The notes beneath the pieces were generated by a model. It saw only the letters and a program-made list of their open reading frames with translations. It ran no database searches and was not told the DNA's origin. This document shows, one piece after another, positions 11,501 through 20,945 of a DNA stretch of 45,934 nucleotides; the stretch's first letter is position 1; each line of letters starts with the position of its first letter. The stretch lies in the NCBI GenBank assembly GCA_020536535.1, contig JAHLWZ010000011.1, positions 736 through 46,669 of the forward strand, in the 5' to 3' direction. The stretch comes from Pelomyxa schiedti. Its lineage: Eukaryota > Evosea > Pelobiontida > Pelomyxidae. The position numbers and the translations under genes were made by a program.

Positions 11501-14500
11501 TACCAGGTATATTTTTCAGCATCCTATCCAGTACAAATCGCTTCGTTTTCCAGAACAGATTGGGGAACAGTTTAGAGTGTGCGTTAGTGAGAGTACTAAA
11601 TACAGTCAGCAACTCCGTCTTTCCTGTCCCAGTTCCACCACACAGAATTAAGTTTTGCCCTGCCTTCATGTGATCATAGATAAGCAAGAGCTTTAAGGCA
11701 AAATCGGGAGTCAAGACATAGTGGTGCTGCCGTAAGATTCTATCCAAACCCTCAATCCCAAATGACAGTTGTAGTTGCTGTCTCAGCCTGGCAGGCATGG
11801 ATTTAGCTTCCTCAAGTGTGAAGACAAGGTCACGGGGAAGTGCCTCCTTCCCAGATGTTAACATGGGAAGTGATTTTGCTGCCACAATGGCAGTTGGAAG
11901 AGTAATTCCTTGGAAATTGAGTCTATGGGTGTGTTCTCTGGCAATATAGATCTGATCTGAAACATCCAGAGTAAGTGTGCAAAGCCGAAGGCTGTCCGAC
12001 TCAAAGAGGAATAACAACTGGTGTACAGACAACAATTTAGAGACATCATGTTCCTGTTGGTACAACAGCTGCTGCTTAGCATACTGCAACAACCATGAGC
12101 ATCTATCAGCAAGAAGTGAAACAAAGTGATGCTGCTTCATCCGATCATTGGACAGTTCAGGGGTGTTGGTACTCTGGAAGTATGACTGCAAAAATGTCCC
12201 AACATCAAATGAAGGAGACTCACCAAGGAACTTTACGAGTTTGGTAGTGTCATCAATCAGCGAGTGGCTTTTTGCATAGAGGAACTTTGAAACGAGAATG
12301 GCTTTATCGTCGATAACATAGCTGAGAGTACATTTTGGAATTAGCTTGTTCAGGTATTGAAGGACAGGGAGATGTTGCAATACAACATCAGTGGTTTCAA
12401 AGCCAAATCCATCCTCTACATCAGCTTTTGGGGAGGCAGAAAGCTCCACAAAAATATTCCACTTGACCTTATCTTGCCAAACAAGTAGTACAGTACCAGT
12501 TTGGTTGTCGCATAAAAAGCCCCATAGGATGAAGTCATAGAAAAACTTTCCAATTATAGCAAAGTTTGCATAGGCACTGATGTCGAAGTGCATATTAATT
12601 ACACATTCACCTAGTTTCTTAACATCGTTTTGAAGTCTAGTAAAAGTGGGCACCATAGAAGACACAGTGAAGCATTCGGTCATACTTATGCTAACAGAAA
12701 GTGTAATCATTTTACTGGTTTGTTGTTTCATTTTCACAAAAATATCAGTGCTTTTGCCACTGCATGCCGGCCCAGTGTAACATGATACATCCATATTTCT
12801 TCTGCTGAGGATAGCTTGTGGGTTAAGTGGCGAGGATGTGAGGCGGCTCTGGGCTTGTGCCATAACATCTTCTTGATTCTTAACAGAAAAGTTTAGGAAA
12901 TTGTCAATTCCAACACGTGATGTGAATATGAGAAAAGTCTTTGCATGTGGTGTCTCTTGTGTTGCCATCTTGGCAGACCATTTAAAAAGCTTATGTCTGA
13001 TGGATTCAGACATATCATTCACACCAACGATTACAAAGTAGAGGTGGGGAAAGCTCTTTATACAAGTGAGAAAATGCTTCAACTCTGTGCCCGTTGCCTG
13101 CAATCCATAACATATGAGGGAAGGATGTGGTACTTGATAATTAAATATCTCAAACAGCAAGTAAAGCTGTGTTGTGGGAGAGAAGTTCTCAGCAAGCTGT
13201 ACTGTAATTTCGTGGTTGTCACTGCCAGGGTTGCCGGACATAGCTGAAGATTGGTGCGAAACGGCCACAACACTGTGTAGCTGCGTAACTAGACTGACAA
13301 AGGAACAAGCTAGCCTCAGAAGCAAAATGGGTTCCCACATTGCTGGTTTACCCCCAAGTCCGGAAATTGACTTTGACATGCATTCAAGTAATGACTCATG
13401 AGGGATAGGATTGCTGCACATAACGTCAGGGAAGCAGAGCCACAAATAAGGCCTATATGCAGATGTAGTAACTGGAGACATCTCGAGAGAAGATGCAAGT
13501 GTTTCTCCAAATTTCGCAAGTTGGTGGCCTGACAGAAAGTTGAGACGGGGTTGGTTCTTGTAAATCAGATTTAGTTCAAATCTCCACTCAGAAAGAATTC
13601 GAGTTAGCTGAATAGTAGTGAGAGGAGAAATTTCAATAACGAGCTTACTTCTGTATGAGCCTGCTTGAAATTATCGATATTTTGAAGACCACCAGGTTCA
13701 TTGAGGAAGGTCTCGATTCCCTGAAATTGAGGATGCCCAAGACCTTCAAGTTGAAGACGGACTTCATGCATTTCCTGGTTTCATAGGGATATATTCATTT
13801 TGGAAAGCTGTAGAGGAAAGCAAGTACCTCTGCCAATGAAAACAGTAGAATAAAACCTGACACATTTTCTACATCAGCTGCCTCTATTTCGTAACTTAAT
13901 CGCATTTTGAGAAGTAGAATGTTTTGTTCTTACTTGAGCTGCTTATGAAGATCTTCATTGCTCTAATTAGATTCATTAAGAAGGAGTGAGATTGATCCTT
14001 CATTGCAGTGGAAGAACCCTCAATGTGAGGTATAACCAACACCAGAGACTGACCTTTAGGATTAAGTGACAAGCAGCTCCTGTAGCAACCCTTCTCTCTC
14101 AGTGTTCTTACATCTTCGAGGAGATCAGTGAGAATTAAAATGGTACTGTTTGTTAGTTAAGGTACTCTGTTTAAAAGAAAAAAGGAAAAGAAAAGAAAAT
14201 ACATACAAGGCAATAGTGCTTCAAGATTAAGTCCCCCCTGACTTGAAAACATTACCTTCAGCTGTGCAAGATTGTCAAGGACACTCCTGATATTCTGGAG
14301 GAGATGGATGGCATTGCTTCTATCTCCAATTTCAGCCTTAAGTGCTTCACATAATTCATAAAGTGGCTTGTTCCTTTGGCCTCTTGATTGTTGGAAAACC
14401 ATCATAGGTTTTCGAGAAGTAACAGCACACAATGCAAGTTCTTGACCAAAATTCCATCTATATGTGTGATTTACTAACTCCCATAAAGAATAACATACCC

Positions 14501-17500
14501 TTGGGTGGTTGCTTGAACTAAGGCGTGCATTTGCTCAAACTCAGGTTGTGTATAGCTCTGCCGTGAAGGTTATGTTGTTACATTAAATTGAAGTAGATAG
14601 AATGTACTTGGTGCCATTCCAGTACATCACCAGAAATACTTAGGATAGAGAAAAACTCTAGAATGTCGGGCTCAAGATCGCCAAACTGGTGCAGTGTTGT
14701 TAACAGTTATAAAAACTACTTATAAGTACCTGGTGCCTAATTTCCTTTAGGTGACGTTGGCACTCCGGAAGATGAACCTGGTGCACATGAATAAAGGATG
14801 ATTTTGGGCTACTACGTACAGTCTGCGTTGTAAGGCTCTTATGACGCGCAAGTAAAGATGACACCGACTCAATGCACAGGTCATACTGGTGACAGCAATT
14901 ATATACAAGAGGGATGTAGTCAAGATACTGCAGAAGTTCAAGTGCAGATTGAAGTATTCTGATATTTGAAAAAGTATCCCCCTTGTCAGTGAAAAATTTG
15001 GAACTGTGTTGTCTGAGATTTAACCATAAAAAAACCAGTATTACATTAATTTGCCTTCTTCACTGGTGCCCCGTACTGGAGCAGATTTTTGCAGTATTCT
15101 GATCTGGACAATAATATTCTTAGTAGGTTCTTACCAAATACTGAAGGTTACCTTCTGAAGTTCGATATCTCCAGCAAGAAGTTGACGCAAATCCCGGGTG
15201 GTATCATCAACTATGGAGCTAAGAGAATCGAGTGGAATAGTCCTTCCTCCCTATTATCAGATAGCTGTTGGCTTAGAAGACGAAGAAATAGAACACACAA
15301 ATCTATCATTTGCAATATTTAAGAATGTCACTTCAAAAAAAGTACTTCGGTTTACCACAAAGTACTTTAACTAAAAAAAAAACGCTTAGATAGGATAAGG
15401 GGAAAAAAAGGGGCAAACAGCATGTAAGGGGGGCTGCCGCAACTTCAAAGAGTCCTTCAAGTTTGCAAGCCACTGCTTAAACTCACAGAACAGTCCTTTC
15501 TCCATCTAATATATAGAATTAGAAAAGCAGAGGCTGTAGTGGCTCACATCAATAGTTAGCTGCATGGTTGGTAAGGAAACTTTGGCTTTCTGAATCAACC
15601 AAGCCCTTACTATCTCCATGTGGTGTACTTCAGCCGTCATGGACTTAAAAGAATCATATATGTCTGGCATATTTGGCATTTCAATGCCAGGGAAGAGCAT
15701 GTGGGCCAAGTGTTTGAATGCTTCATATTGAGCAGTGGCTGTTGTAGAAGACCGCTTTGAGGAGGAGCTATGGACAGATGGTTGGTCTGGTTGAAAACGA
15801 CTGCCGGGTTCTTGGGTCACTGCCCTGTTAAATGTTACAACGGAAAAAAGAGGTAGGTATTCACGTTGAAACACATGATTTCACTTCATTTTGAGTAAGC
15901 TGAAGTTCCGCAATTCTGTCAACTTCACATTTTATGGCTCTTAGAAGCTGGAGAAGAATCAGCTGAGCCCAATAAATTTATATTGACCTCTCCACATGCA
16001 CTCTGATAAGTCCAAAAAAAGGGATTGTTCAAGTCCAAACTCAAAGGAACAAACAGGGTATTACAGGAAGGGTGTAATATCAAAACTTCTTCAGGCTGAA
16101 GCTGGAATCTGGAAGACACACATGCAGATAGCACAGCCAGGACAATGGAACTCTGCTCTTCTGGAGAGGTAAACCTAGTGAAGTATTGCCCCATCCAGTT
16201 TCCAAGGGCGTTCAGTTGCTTTGGGAGGGATTGACCTGTACCAGCTTCACAGCTGAAACTGACATTTAGATTTGAATACAGTCCAAATGATGTAAAACCT
16301 GACAATCTCTGATGCTTTGAAAGATTAATATCGGAATATATCTAGAAATAAGAGGAAAGGTACCAAAACATTTGATCATAAGCAGATATATTGGCCATTG
16401 GAGTCTTTTTGATACCTCACTGTCAATGCTTTGTATTTGTTCATGGCCAGAGTGGTTTTTCTTATGCCGTTTTTGTTGAAGGAACTGCTTCAAATTGTGC
16501 TTGTGCAGATAGGTACTTGCTACAAACCGTGAAAAGTTTCTGGAAACAAGAGTGAAGTCTGCCTACAAGCACATTAGCTCTTTCCTCAATGAAAAACTTA
16601 CATTCTTAACCACATCCTTCATGGCATAAAGCTGCTGCTCATCCTCAGCTGGGAAATGTGACGAGTACTTGGGGCATAGCAATAATATATACAGGAAATC
16701 ACAAAACCTGTGTTTATGAGCAGGGAAAGATCTTCAAATTTATATGATCTTACTCATTGTAATGGCTTTGCTTTTTAGAGAATATAAAATCGAGAGGAAA
16801 AAGCAGAAGGTGAATGCGTGGTAGCCCATCAGAGACTATTCCAGTATGCAAAAGTTTAGAATAGATGTCCAGAAAGGAGCCAAATTGCTCAGGTTTGAGT
16901 GAAGAGACATTTTCACTGAGAAAGCGTTGTAAAAGGGGAAGATCCAGGAAGTAATCAGGTAATCTAGTAGAGATAAGAGGAAACAGGTAAGTTGTGCAAC
17001 AACAGTTTCAACTCTTCCATTGAGAGTGAATGCTTGCTGACATAACACTGGATTGAATTGGTGTAAAAATCTTTGATATCAGGAGGGATCTCTGATCCCA
17101 GCACATCCACCCCAGTCTGCAAGGATAACTGTTTTTCCCTTAGCTTGTTTCTCTCGGGTTAGATTAAAAGGTTTACCTTGGAAAAATTTGCAGTCAATAT
17201 ATCTTGTGTGCTTTGAAGTTGAGCGAAAAGTGGAAAACAGTGTGGAATTTGTTTACCCCAGTTTAAGGTGCAATGCTTCTGAAACCCACTTTATCCAGTT
17301 CCACCATATGGCTAATCGCTTCAAATTGACTTTATCTTTCCTTGTAGTTGTCAATTCAAGAAGATCATTATAGCAGTTAGTCATGTCCTGACTTGACTAA
17401 ATAAAAGTGTAAAAAGAAAATGCCTACCTGTATTCCATTTCTGTTTCCAATAGGAATTGAGAATCCTCCAGGGCACACCCAAAACACATTAGATATCACT

Positions 17501-18606
17501 TCTCCTTGGAGTTGTTCACATTCATGGGCACTGCAGTGGTGGAGCTCATTTTTTATTTGCCGTAGGACACCTTGTAACACACTGATACTCACACTAGCAG
17601 GCAGCTTGCCTGAGAGTGAGTTATAAAGTACAGGTGCTCTGCAATAGTGATAATGAATAAATAGAATAAACAATATATGAAACCTGTTAAAAAAGGTAGG
17701 AGTAAAACTGAACGGCAACTGTGTAAGGAAGTGGTCACAGAAGGTATTCCAGTTTGGAACAAACTAACATAAGATTAGGTTAGTTACGAGAAACTATCAA
17801 CCTCATTCTCATTTGTTCCTTTGACATAATGCAATGCTAGATACAAAATTTGAATATGCATTTCAAATCCAGAACTCTATAGATGGTTACAATATTGTCT
17901 AATCCCATGATGGATAAAAACCAGCAACAGTGTTTTAGACCGCAGAATCGGGTCAACACTGCGATGGGTAATCAACTGTAGCAGTTTCTCAAACATAGCT
18001 TTGTTATGTTGAAATAGGTTTGCCAGTGTCTTTATTTTTATTATTCAGTTAAAGAAAAGTATATACTTCAGGTACCTGAAGAATAGAGATATCTCTTGTT
18101 TCAACTTCATCTGATGGACATTTTCCAGAAATGTGATAAAGTACACGATCAAGGCAACGAGGAACATCCTGTAAAATGGCCAAATTGTGTGCAGGATTCT
18201 TCTCAAAGGGTATTTCCCTAAGCAACAAGGATTCAGAGAAAGGGAAAAGCAAGAGGCTTGCCTCTTACTCTGTCAACTTTAGCAGCATTGCCAGTAAGAA
18301 CGGAAAATTATCTAGAACGTGACTGCCCGTCACAGAAGGGACGTCAGAAAGGTTTAACTCCAGAGATCGTGACAAAGAAACCAAGGCCCCACACAACCAA
18401 GATATGTGGGCTGAGAAATTAGGATTGTGGGCGAGGGCGTTGAATTGATCAAATGTCGAGAGGAGGGAGAATGCCGTGCGCGTGTAATTGCTGTCTAGAG
18501 TTGTGGACCATCTCCCATGCGCTCTTGATACAAGCTCGGGGCAGGAGACAAGGTGTGTGTACCTATGGTAACGCAGTGTCAATCTCCGCGGGTCCGGGCA
18601 AGCCAT
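1952..18606 (-). CDS. Gene A: giant RNF213/mysterin-like AAA+ protein without a visible RING, many exons
   Basis: This is a multi-exon gene. The start is the ATG at 18606 (MACPDPRRLTLRYHRY), with an in-frame TAA immediately upstream; the stop is the TAA at 1952-1954. Frame-matched exons at the 5' end are 18269-18606, 18076-18217, 17891-18029, 17802-17836, 17684-17763, 17428-17638, 17257-17396 and 17177-17210. The rest are approximate. From coding density the product should be around 4,000 residues (human RNF213 is about 5,200). Order: helical N-terminal arm, AAA2-type P-loop, AAA3 (GGTGTGKT, FIDE), AAA4 (GPPGCSKT, LDEVGL), AAA5-like region with NRFEKY, helical C-terminal stalk, proline-rich linker, helical tail. 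RNF213 is a cytosolic AAA+ E3 ligase acting on lipid droplets and pathogen surfaces. The AAA part matches here, but I see no RING or RZ finger, so ligase activity should not be assumed. Gene B is its divergent paralog. Confidence 0.85.
5752..8952 (-). other. Gene A: AAA5/AAA6-like region and helical stalk
   Basis: An acceptor at about 8953 opens the exon with LDPTENEVAVALLFDLGLCD. The RNF213 hallmark order then follows: VLVNSTSVHSSFYDVFNRHY, then NFRVIVHV, then LQSLPTPLLNRFEKYCLGID. In human RNF213 this stretch sits in AAA5 and leads through AAA6 and the hinge to the RING. Here about 700 further residues are helical, with scattered cysteines and no C-x2-C...C-x-H-x2-C cross-brace pattern. There is no Walker A in this exon, as expected for the degenerate AAA5 and AAA6 modules. 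The frame stops at 5752, but coding clearly continues after an intron with MNNKTLPDFNG (about 5610-5755), which matches gene B at about 33270-33440. Confidence 0.8.
8948..10400 (-). other. Gene A: AAA4 module exons, P-loop split by an intron
   Basis: The exon beginning ALSITMTYYFRLPS ends in PLVIVGPP at about 10002. After an intron the frame resumes as GCSKTLSFTVAVDNMKG, giving the P-loop GPPGCSKT when the TAG acceptor is used. The Walker B is AVLLDEVGLPSEELSPLK (about 9690-9740). Next comes HPKVSSVLLSNRILDEAKTN, which closely resembles the same position in vertebrate RNF213. The following exon carries FHLRDFVYFLRYL and NFGGLDQRHF and ends near TAPFRYIML. All catalytic residues of the module (Lys of GCSKT, Asp-Glu of LDEVGL) are present, so ATP hydrolysis is expected. 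Confidence 0.82.
10380..13481 (-). other. Gene A: exon with AAA2-type P-loop and complete AAA3 module
   Basis: This is one long open frame of about 1,030 residues. The first P-loop, GPACSGKST, lies at about 12747-12773. The second, GGTGTGKTELL, is at about 11608-11640, preceded by the helical leader HHYVLTPDFALKLLLIYDHM. Its Walker B is CFIDEC at about 10929-10946, followed by GMVKEVMCDSKLDG and a sensor-like FFVAALNKN. In RNF213, AAA3 and AAA4 are the catalytic modules and AAA2 binds ATP without turnover; assigning these loops to AAA2 and AAA3 follows from order and is inference. The exon ends at HWQAL, directly before a GT donor near 10400. Gene B is interrupted at the identical residue. 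Confidence 0.85.
17177..18606 (-). other. Gene A N-terminal arm exons 1-8
   Basis: Eight short exons join with continuous frame and give an all-helical region rich in Leu and Phe (for example LLKLTE joined across the first intron to EIPFEKNPAHNL). A conserved patch, VFWVCPGGFSIPIG, ends exon 6 and is matched by LYWACPTTFSIP in gene B near 21540-21573. Exon 1 also aligns with gene B exon 1 (LVSR...FSLLSTFDQFNAL against LVSR...LTAMLDEFAAL). Introns here are about 45 to 65 bases except the one after exon 7. The role is inferred only: an N-terminal scaffold or arm ahead of the AAA ring, as in RNF213. Confidence 0.7.
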
Positions 18607-18846
18607 TTATTTTGTGGTGGTTAATGTGTACACAGTGGGTGCTGAGGTGAAACCAGCACTAAATATGGGAAGGGGCAGTTACAATTCCCTGACTGTGTTA
18701 TCGGCACTTTCGGCATACATGGACACCAATCGTTAGTTTTATCTTGTTATTCCTTTTTGTTTTCTGCCGAGTTCGGTACATCGAAATTTTCAACTTGGTT
18801 TTCCTGAAACTTTGAGACCCTGAGTCTCCACACCACCGCCCTATCC
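18607..18846. promoter_or_regulatory. Probable shared divergent promoter, gene A / zinc-knuckle gene
   Basis: About 240 bases separate the gene A start (minus) from the first candidate ATG of the zinc-knuckle gene (plus, 18847). No coding frame is convincing here, and no clear TATA box is evident. Both 5' UTRs must also lie in this interval. A bidirectional promoter is inferred from the geometry only. Confidence 0.4.
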
Positions 18847-20048
18847 ATGAAACACCATCTGGAGAGCGATCTTTTCTCCTTCCTAGTTCCATCAGATTCT
18901 CAGAGGAACTCTCTGCACCATCAAACTACAATTGCAGACAAAACCCGAAAAAAAGAAAACCAAGCAACACGACGAACAGATGCGTAGGTTTGCGCCGGCC
19001 CCCTATACAGGTTGTCGTTAGTGACTAACGAAAGCACCAAAAACAACCAACCAACCAAACACAACAAACCAACAACAACAAAAAAATTAAACCCCACCTG
19101 CCTGCGGTGACGTGTATCGCTCTGACGAATAGAATAGTGAAGGCGTGCTATCGCTGTGGCTCTACCAGCCACCTCGCGGCCATGTGCCCCTCGTCCACAG
19201 CCTCGCTCGACGTCGACGGCGGCGCCTCGTCCCAGCCCCTCTGCTACTTCTGCAACAACCCCGGCCACTTTGAGCGGTCGTGCCCCATGAAGCTGGGCGC
19301 CACCGGGCCCCTGGGCCTCGTCATGCCGCCCAAGGAGTCCCTGCAGCAGCAGACGCAGCAGCAGCTCCCCGTGTGCTTCAACTGCGGGCTCCCCGGCCAC
19401 ATCGCCGCGGGGTGCCGGCAGCACAGCGGCGGCCTCAGCGGCCGCTACGCCGTCAGCGGCGGCTCGCCGTTCCGCAGCGGCTCCAGGTTCATGGCCATGC
19501 CCGCGACCGGCGGCTCCGTGATGGCGTCGCTGCCCCCTCCGCCGCCGCCGCCGCCTCCCTCGCAGATGATGTACTACATGGGCGGCCAGATGGGCGGCGG
19601 CGGCGGAATGGGCATGGGCATGCCCGGCGTCTGCTACGCATGCGGCGGCCGCGGCCACTTTGCGCGCGACTGCAAGACCCCCTCGTGCTACTCGTGCGGC
19701 GGCGCCGGCCACCTCGCGCGCAACTGCCCCTCCAACCCCTCCGCGTCGTCCTCGGCGTCGTCGTCGTCCGGGTCGTACTCGTCGTCGTCAAACGCAGCTT
19801 CTAAGCGCGAGGGAGGAGGGGACGTGGACGAGTCTGTGTCGTCGCGCCTGTCTGCTCCTCTGGGCTCATCGTCGTCGTCGTCGATGTCTATGGGGAATAT
19901 GGGCAACTGCTACAACTGCAGGCAGCCGGGCCACATGGCCAGGGACTGCCCAAAGAGGGACATCGTGTGCCACAGGTGCGAGCAGCTTGGCCACGTGATG
20001 AAGGACTGCCCCCAGACCACCCAGCAGACCAGCAACTCTGACAGTTGA
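18847..20048 (+). CDS. CNBP/Gis2-like protein with seven CCHC zinc knuckles
   Basis: The main exon (about 19133-20048, TGA at 20046) encodes seven C-x2-C-x4-H-x4-C knuckles: CYRCGSTSHLAAMC, CYFCNNPGHFERSC, CFNCGLPGHIAAGC, CYACGGRGHFARDC, CYSCGGAGHLARNC, CYNCRQPGHMARDC and CHRCEQLGHVMKDC. Seven knuckles is the CNBP/Gis2 number; those proteins bind single-stranded nucleic acid and act in translation control. Between knuckles lie a Pro run, Gly/Met-rich stretches and Ser runs. The main frame has no ATG before the first knuckle. An ATG at 18847 opens a basic exon (MKHHLESDLFSFLVPSD...) to a GTAGGT donor after 18983. Joining it to an acceptor after 19132 keeps the frame (TDA-IVKACYRC). This 5' exon is inference. 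GC content is far higher than in neighbouring gene A. Confidence 0.85.
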
Positions 20049-20313
20049 GGATCTTCAACACAGGAGACTGATTGAATGATGTGATTCGATTTGGTGAAAG
20101 AATAAACACAAAGCAAAAGAATAAACACACAGTCCTTGTTCTTTCCTTTCTATTCAAAATCAAAGCTTGTGCCCCCCACAAAGTGACGCGTTTGTCTTCT
20201 GTTACGTGAAATAATTCGCACGTTGGCCCCAACTTGGTTGTTCGGTGTTACCAACAGACAGCCAACAGTTTCGAAAAACTGAAAAACAAACAAACAAAGA
20301 TCAGACCCGTACT
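20049..20313 (+). terminator. 3' UTR and poly(A) signals of the zinc-knuckle gene, then gene B 5' flank
   Basis: Two AATAAA hexamers, at 20101 and near 20120, follow the TGA by about 55 to 75 bases and are the probable cleavage signals. The remaining 190 bases to the gene B ATG must contain its promoter or 5' UTR. An in-frame upstream ATG at 20245 would add 23 residues to gene B (MLPTDSQQFRKTEKQ...), which is less likely than the start at 20314. Confidence 0.55.
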
Positions 20314-20945
20314 ATGTCGGGGTGGCCGCGCTTCGATGTGAAGGGCGCCATAAAGAACAAAGCCGAGGCGGTTGGCCGCGCCGTCTCGTACCTGGTCCCC
20401 GGGTCGTCCGCGGCGGCGCACCCGCGGCCGCCGGTCGACGTCAAGTGCGAGGAGATCACGACGCTGGTGGGCACCAACCTCGTGAGCAGGATGCTGGGCG
20501 ACACGGCGGGCTGCGGCGTGGCGCGCGACCGCGGCTTCACCAGGGCCCTCACGGCGATGCTGGACGAGTTCGCGGCGCTCAACGGCGGCGGCGGCGCCGG
20601 GGGGACGGCGGCGGGGGGCACGGAGGAGGAGAGGGCCGGGAGGGTCAGGAGGTGCAGCGAGGCGCTCGAGGCGTGCGTGAAGAGGGTGTGCTACGGTGGG
20701 ATGAGGAGCGCCGTGTTCATGCACAACTTCCCTGTGATGATTTATTTGTGGCTGAGGTTCCACCAGTATGCTCTGTTCTTTTTTTTTTTTTTTTTGGTTA
20801 AGTGAGAGGAACCAGGTTCTTGGAGGGTCTGAAAGGACCCATGATAGCGCCTATTCGGAAGCAACTTGATGATGCAATACAAAAAGTTGACATAGACATC
20901 TTTGTTGTTCAGGAGGCTACTCGGCAAGAAAACTTTATCACACAG
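20314..20945 (+). other. Gene B exons 1-2, GC-rich first exon
   Basis: Exon 1 (20314-20765) is strongly GC-rich and contains a Gly/Ala insert (about 20580-20625). It ends FMHNFPVMIYLWLRFH with a split CAG codon. Intron 1 (20766-20815) is 50 bases with an unbroken T tract. Exon 2 resumes FLEGLKGPMIAPIRKQLDDA and ends ENFITQ at 20945. The next acceptor at 20984 gives ILQSLLQVNREFYLNL. Similarity of exon 1 to gene A exon 1 (LVSR..., then a helix ending FAAL/FNAL) supports this as the true N-terminus. Confidence 0.75.

Noticed and set aside
18921-19712. Long minus-strand open frame (263 codons) rich in Ala, Arg and His
   Set aside because: It is antisense to the GC-rich zinc-knuckle exon; GC-rich codons leave few stops on the opposite strand, and the seven CCHC motifs on the plus strand are decisive.
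20248-20763. Minus-strand frame and alternative plus frame over gene B exon 1
   Set aside because: Both are GC-driven shadows of exon 1, whose frame splices cleanly to exon 2 and matches gene A exon 1.
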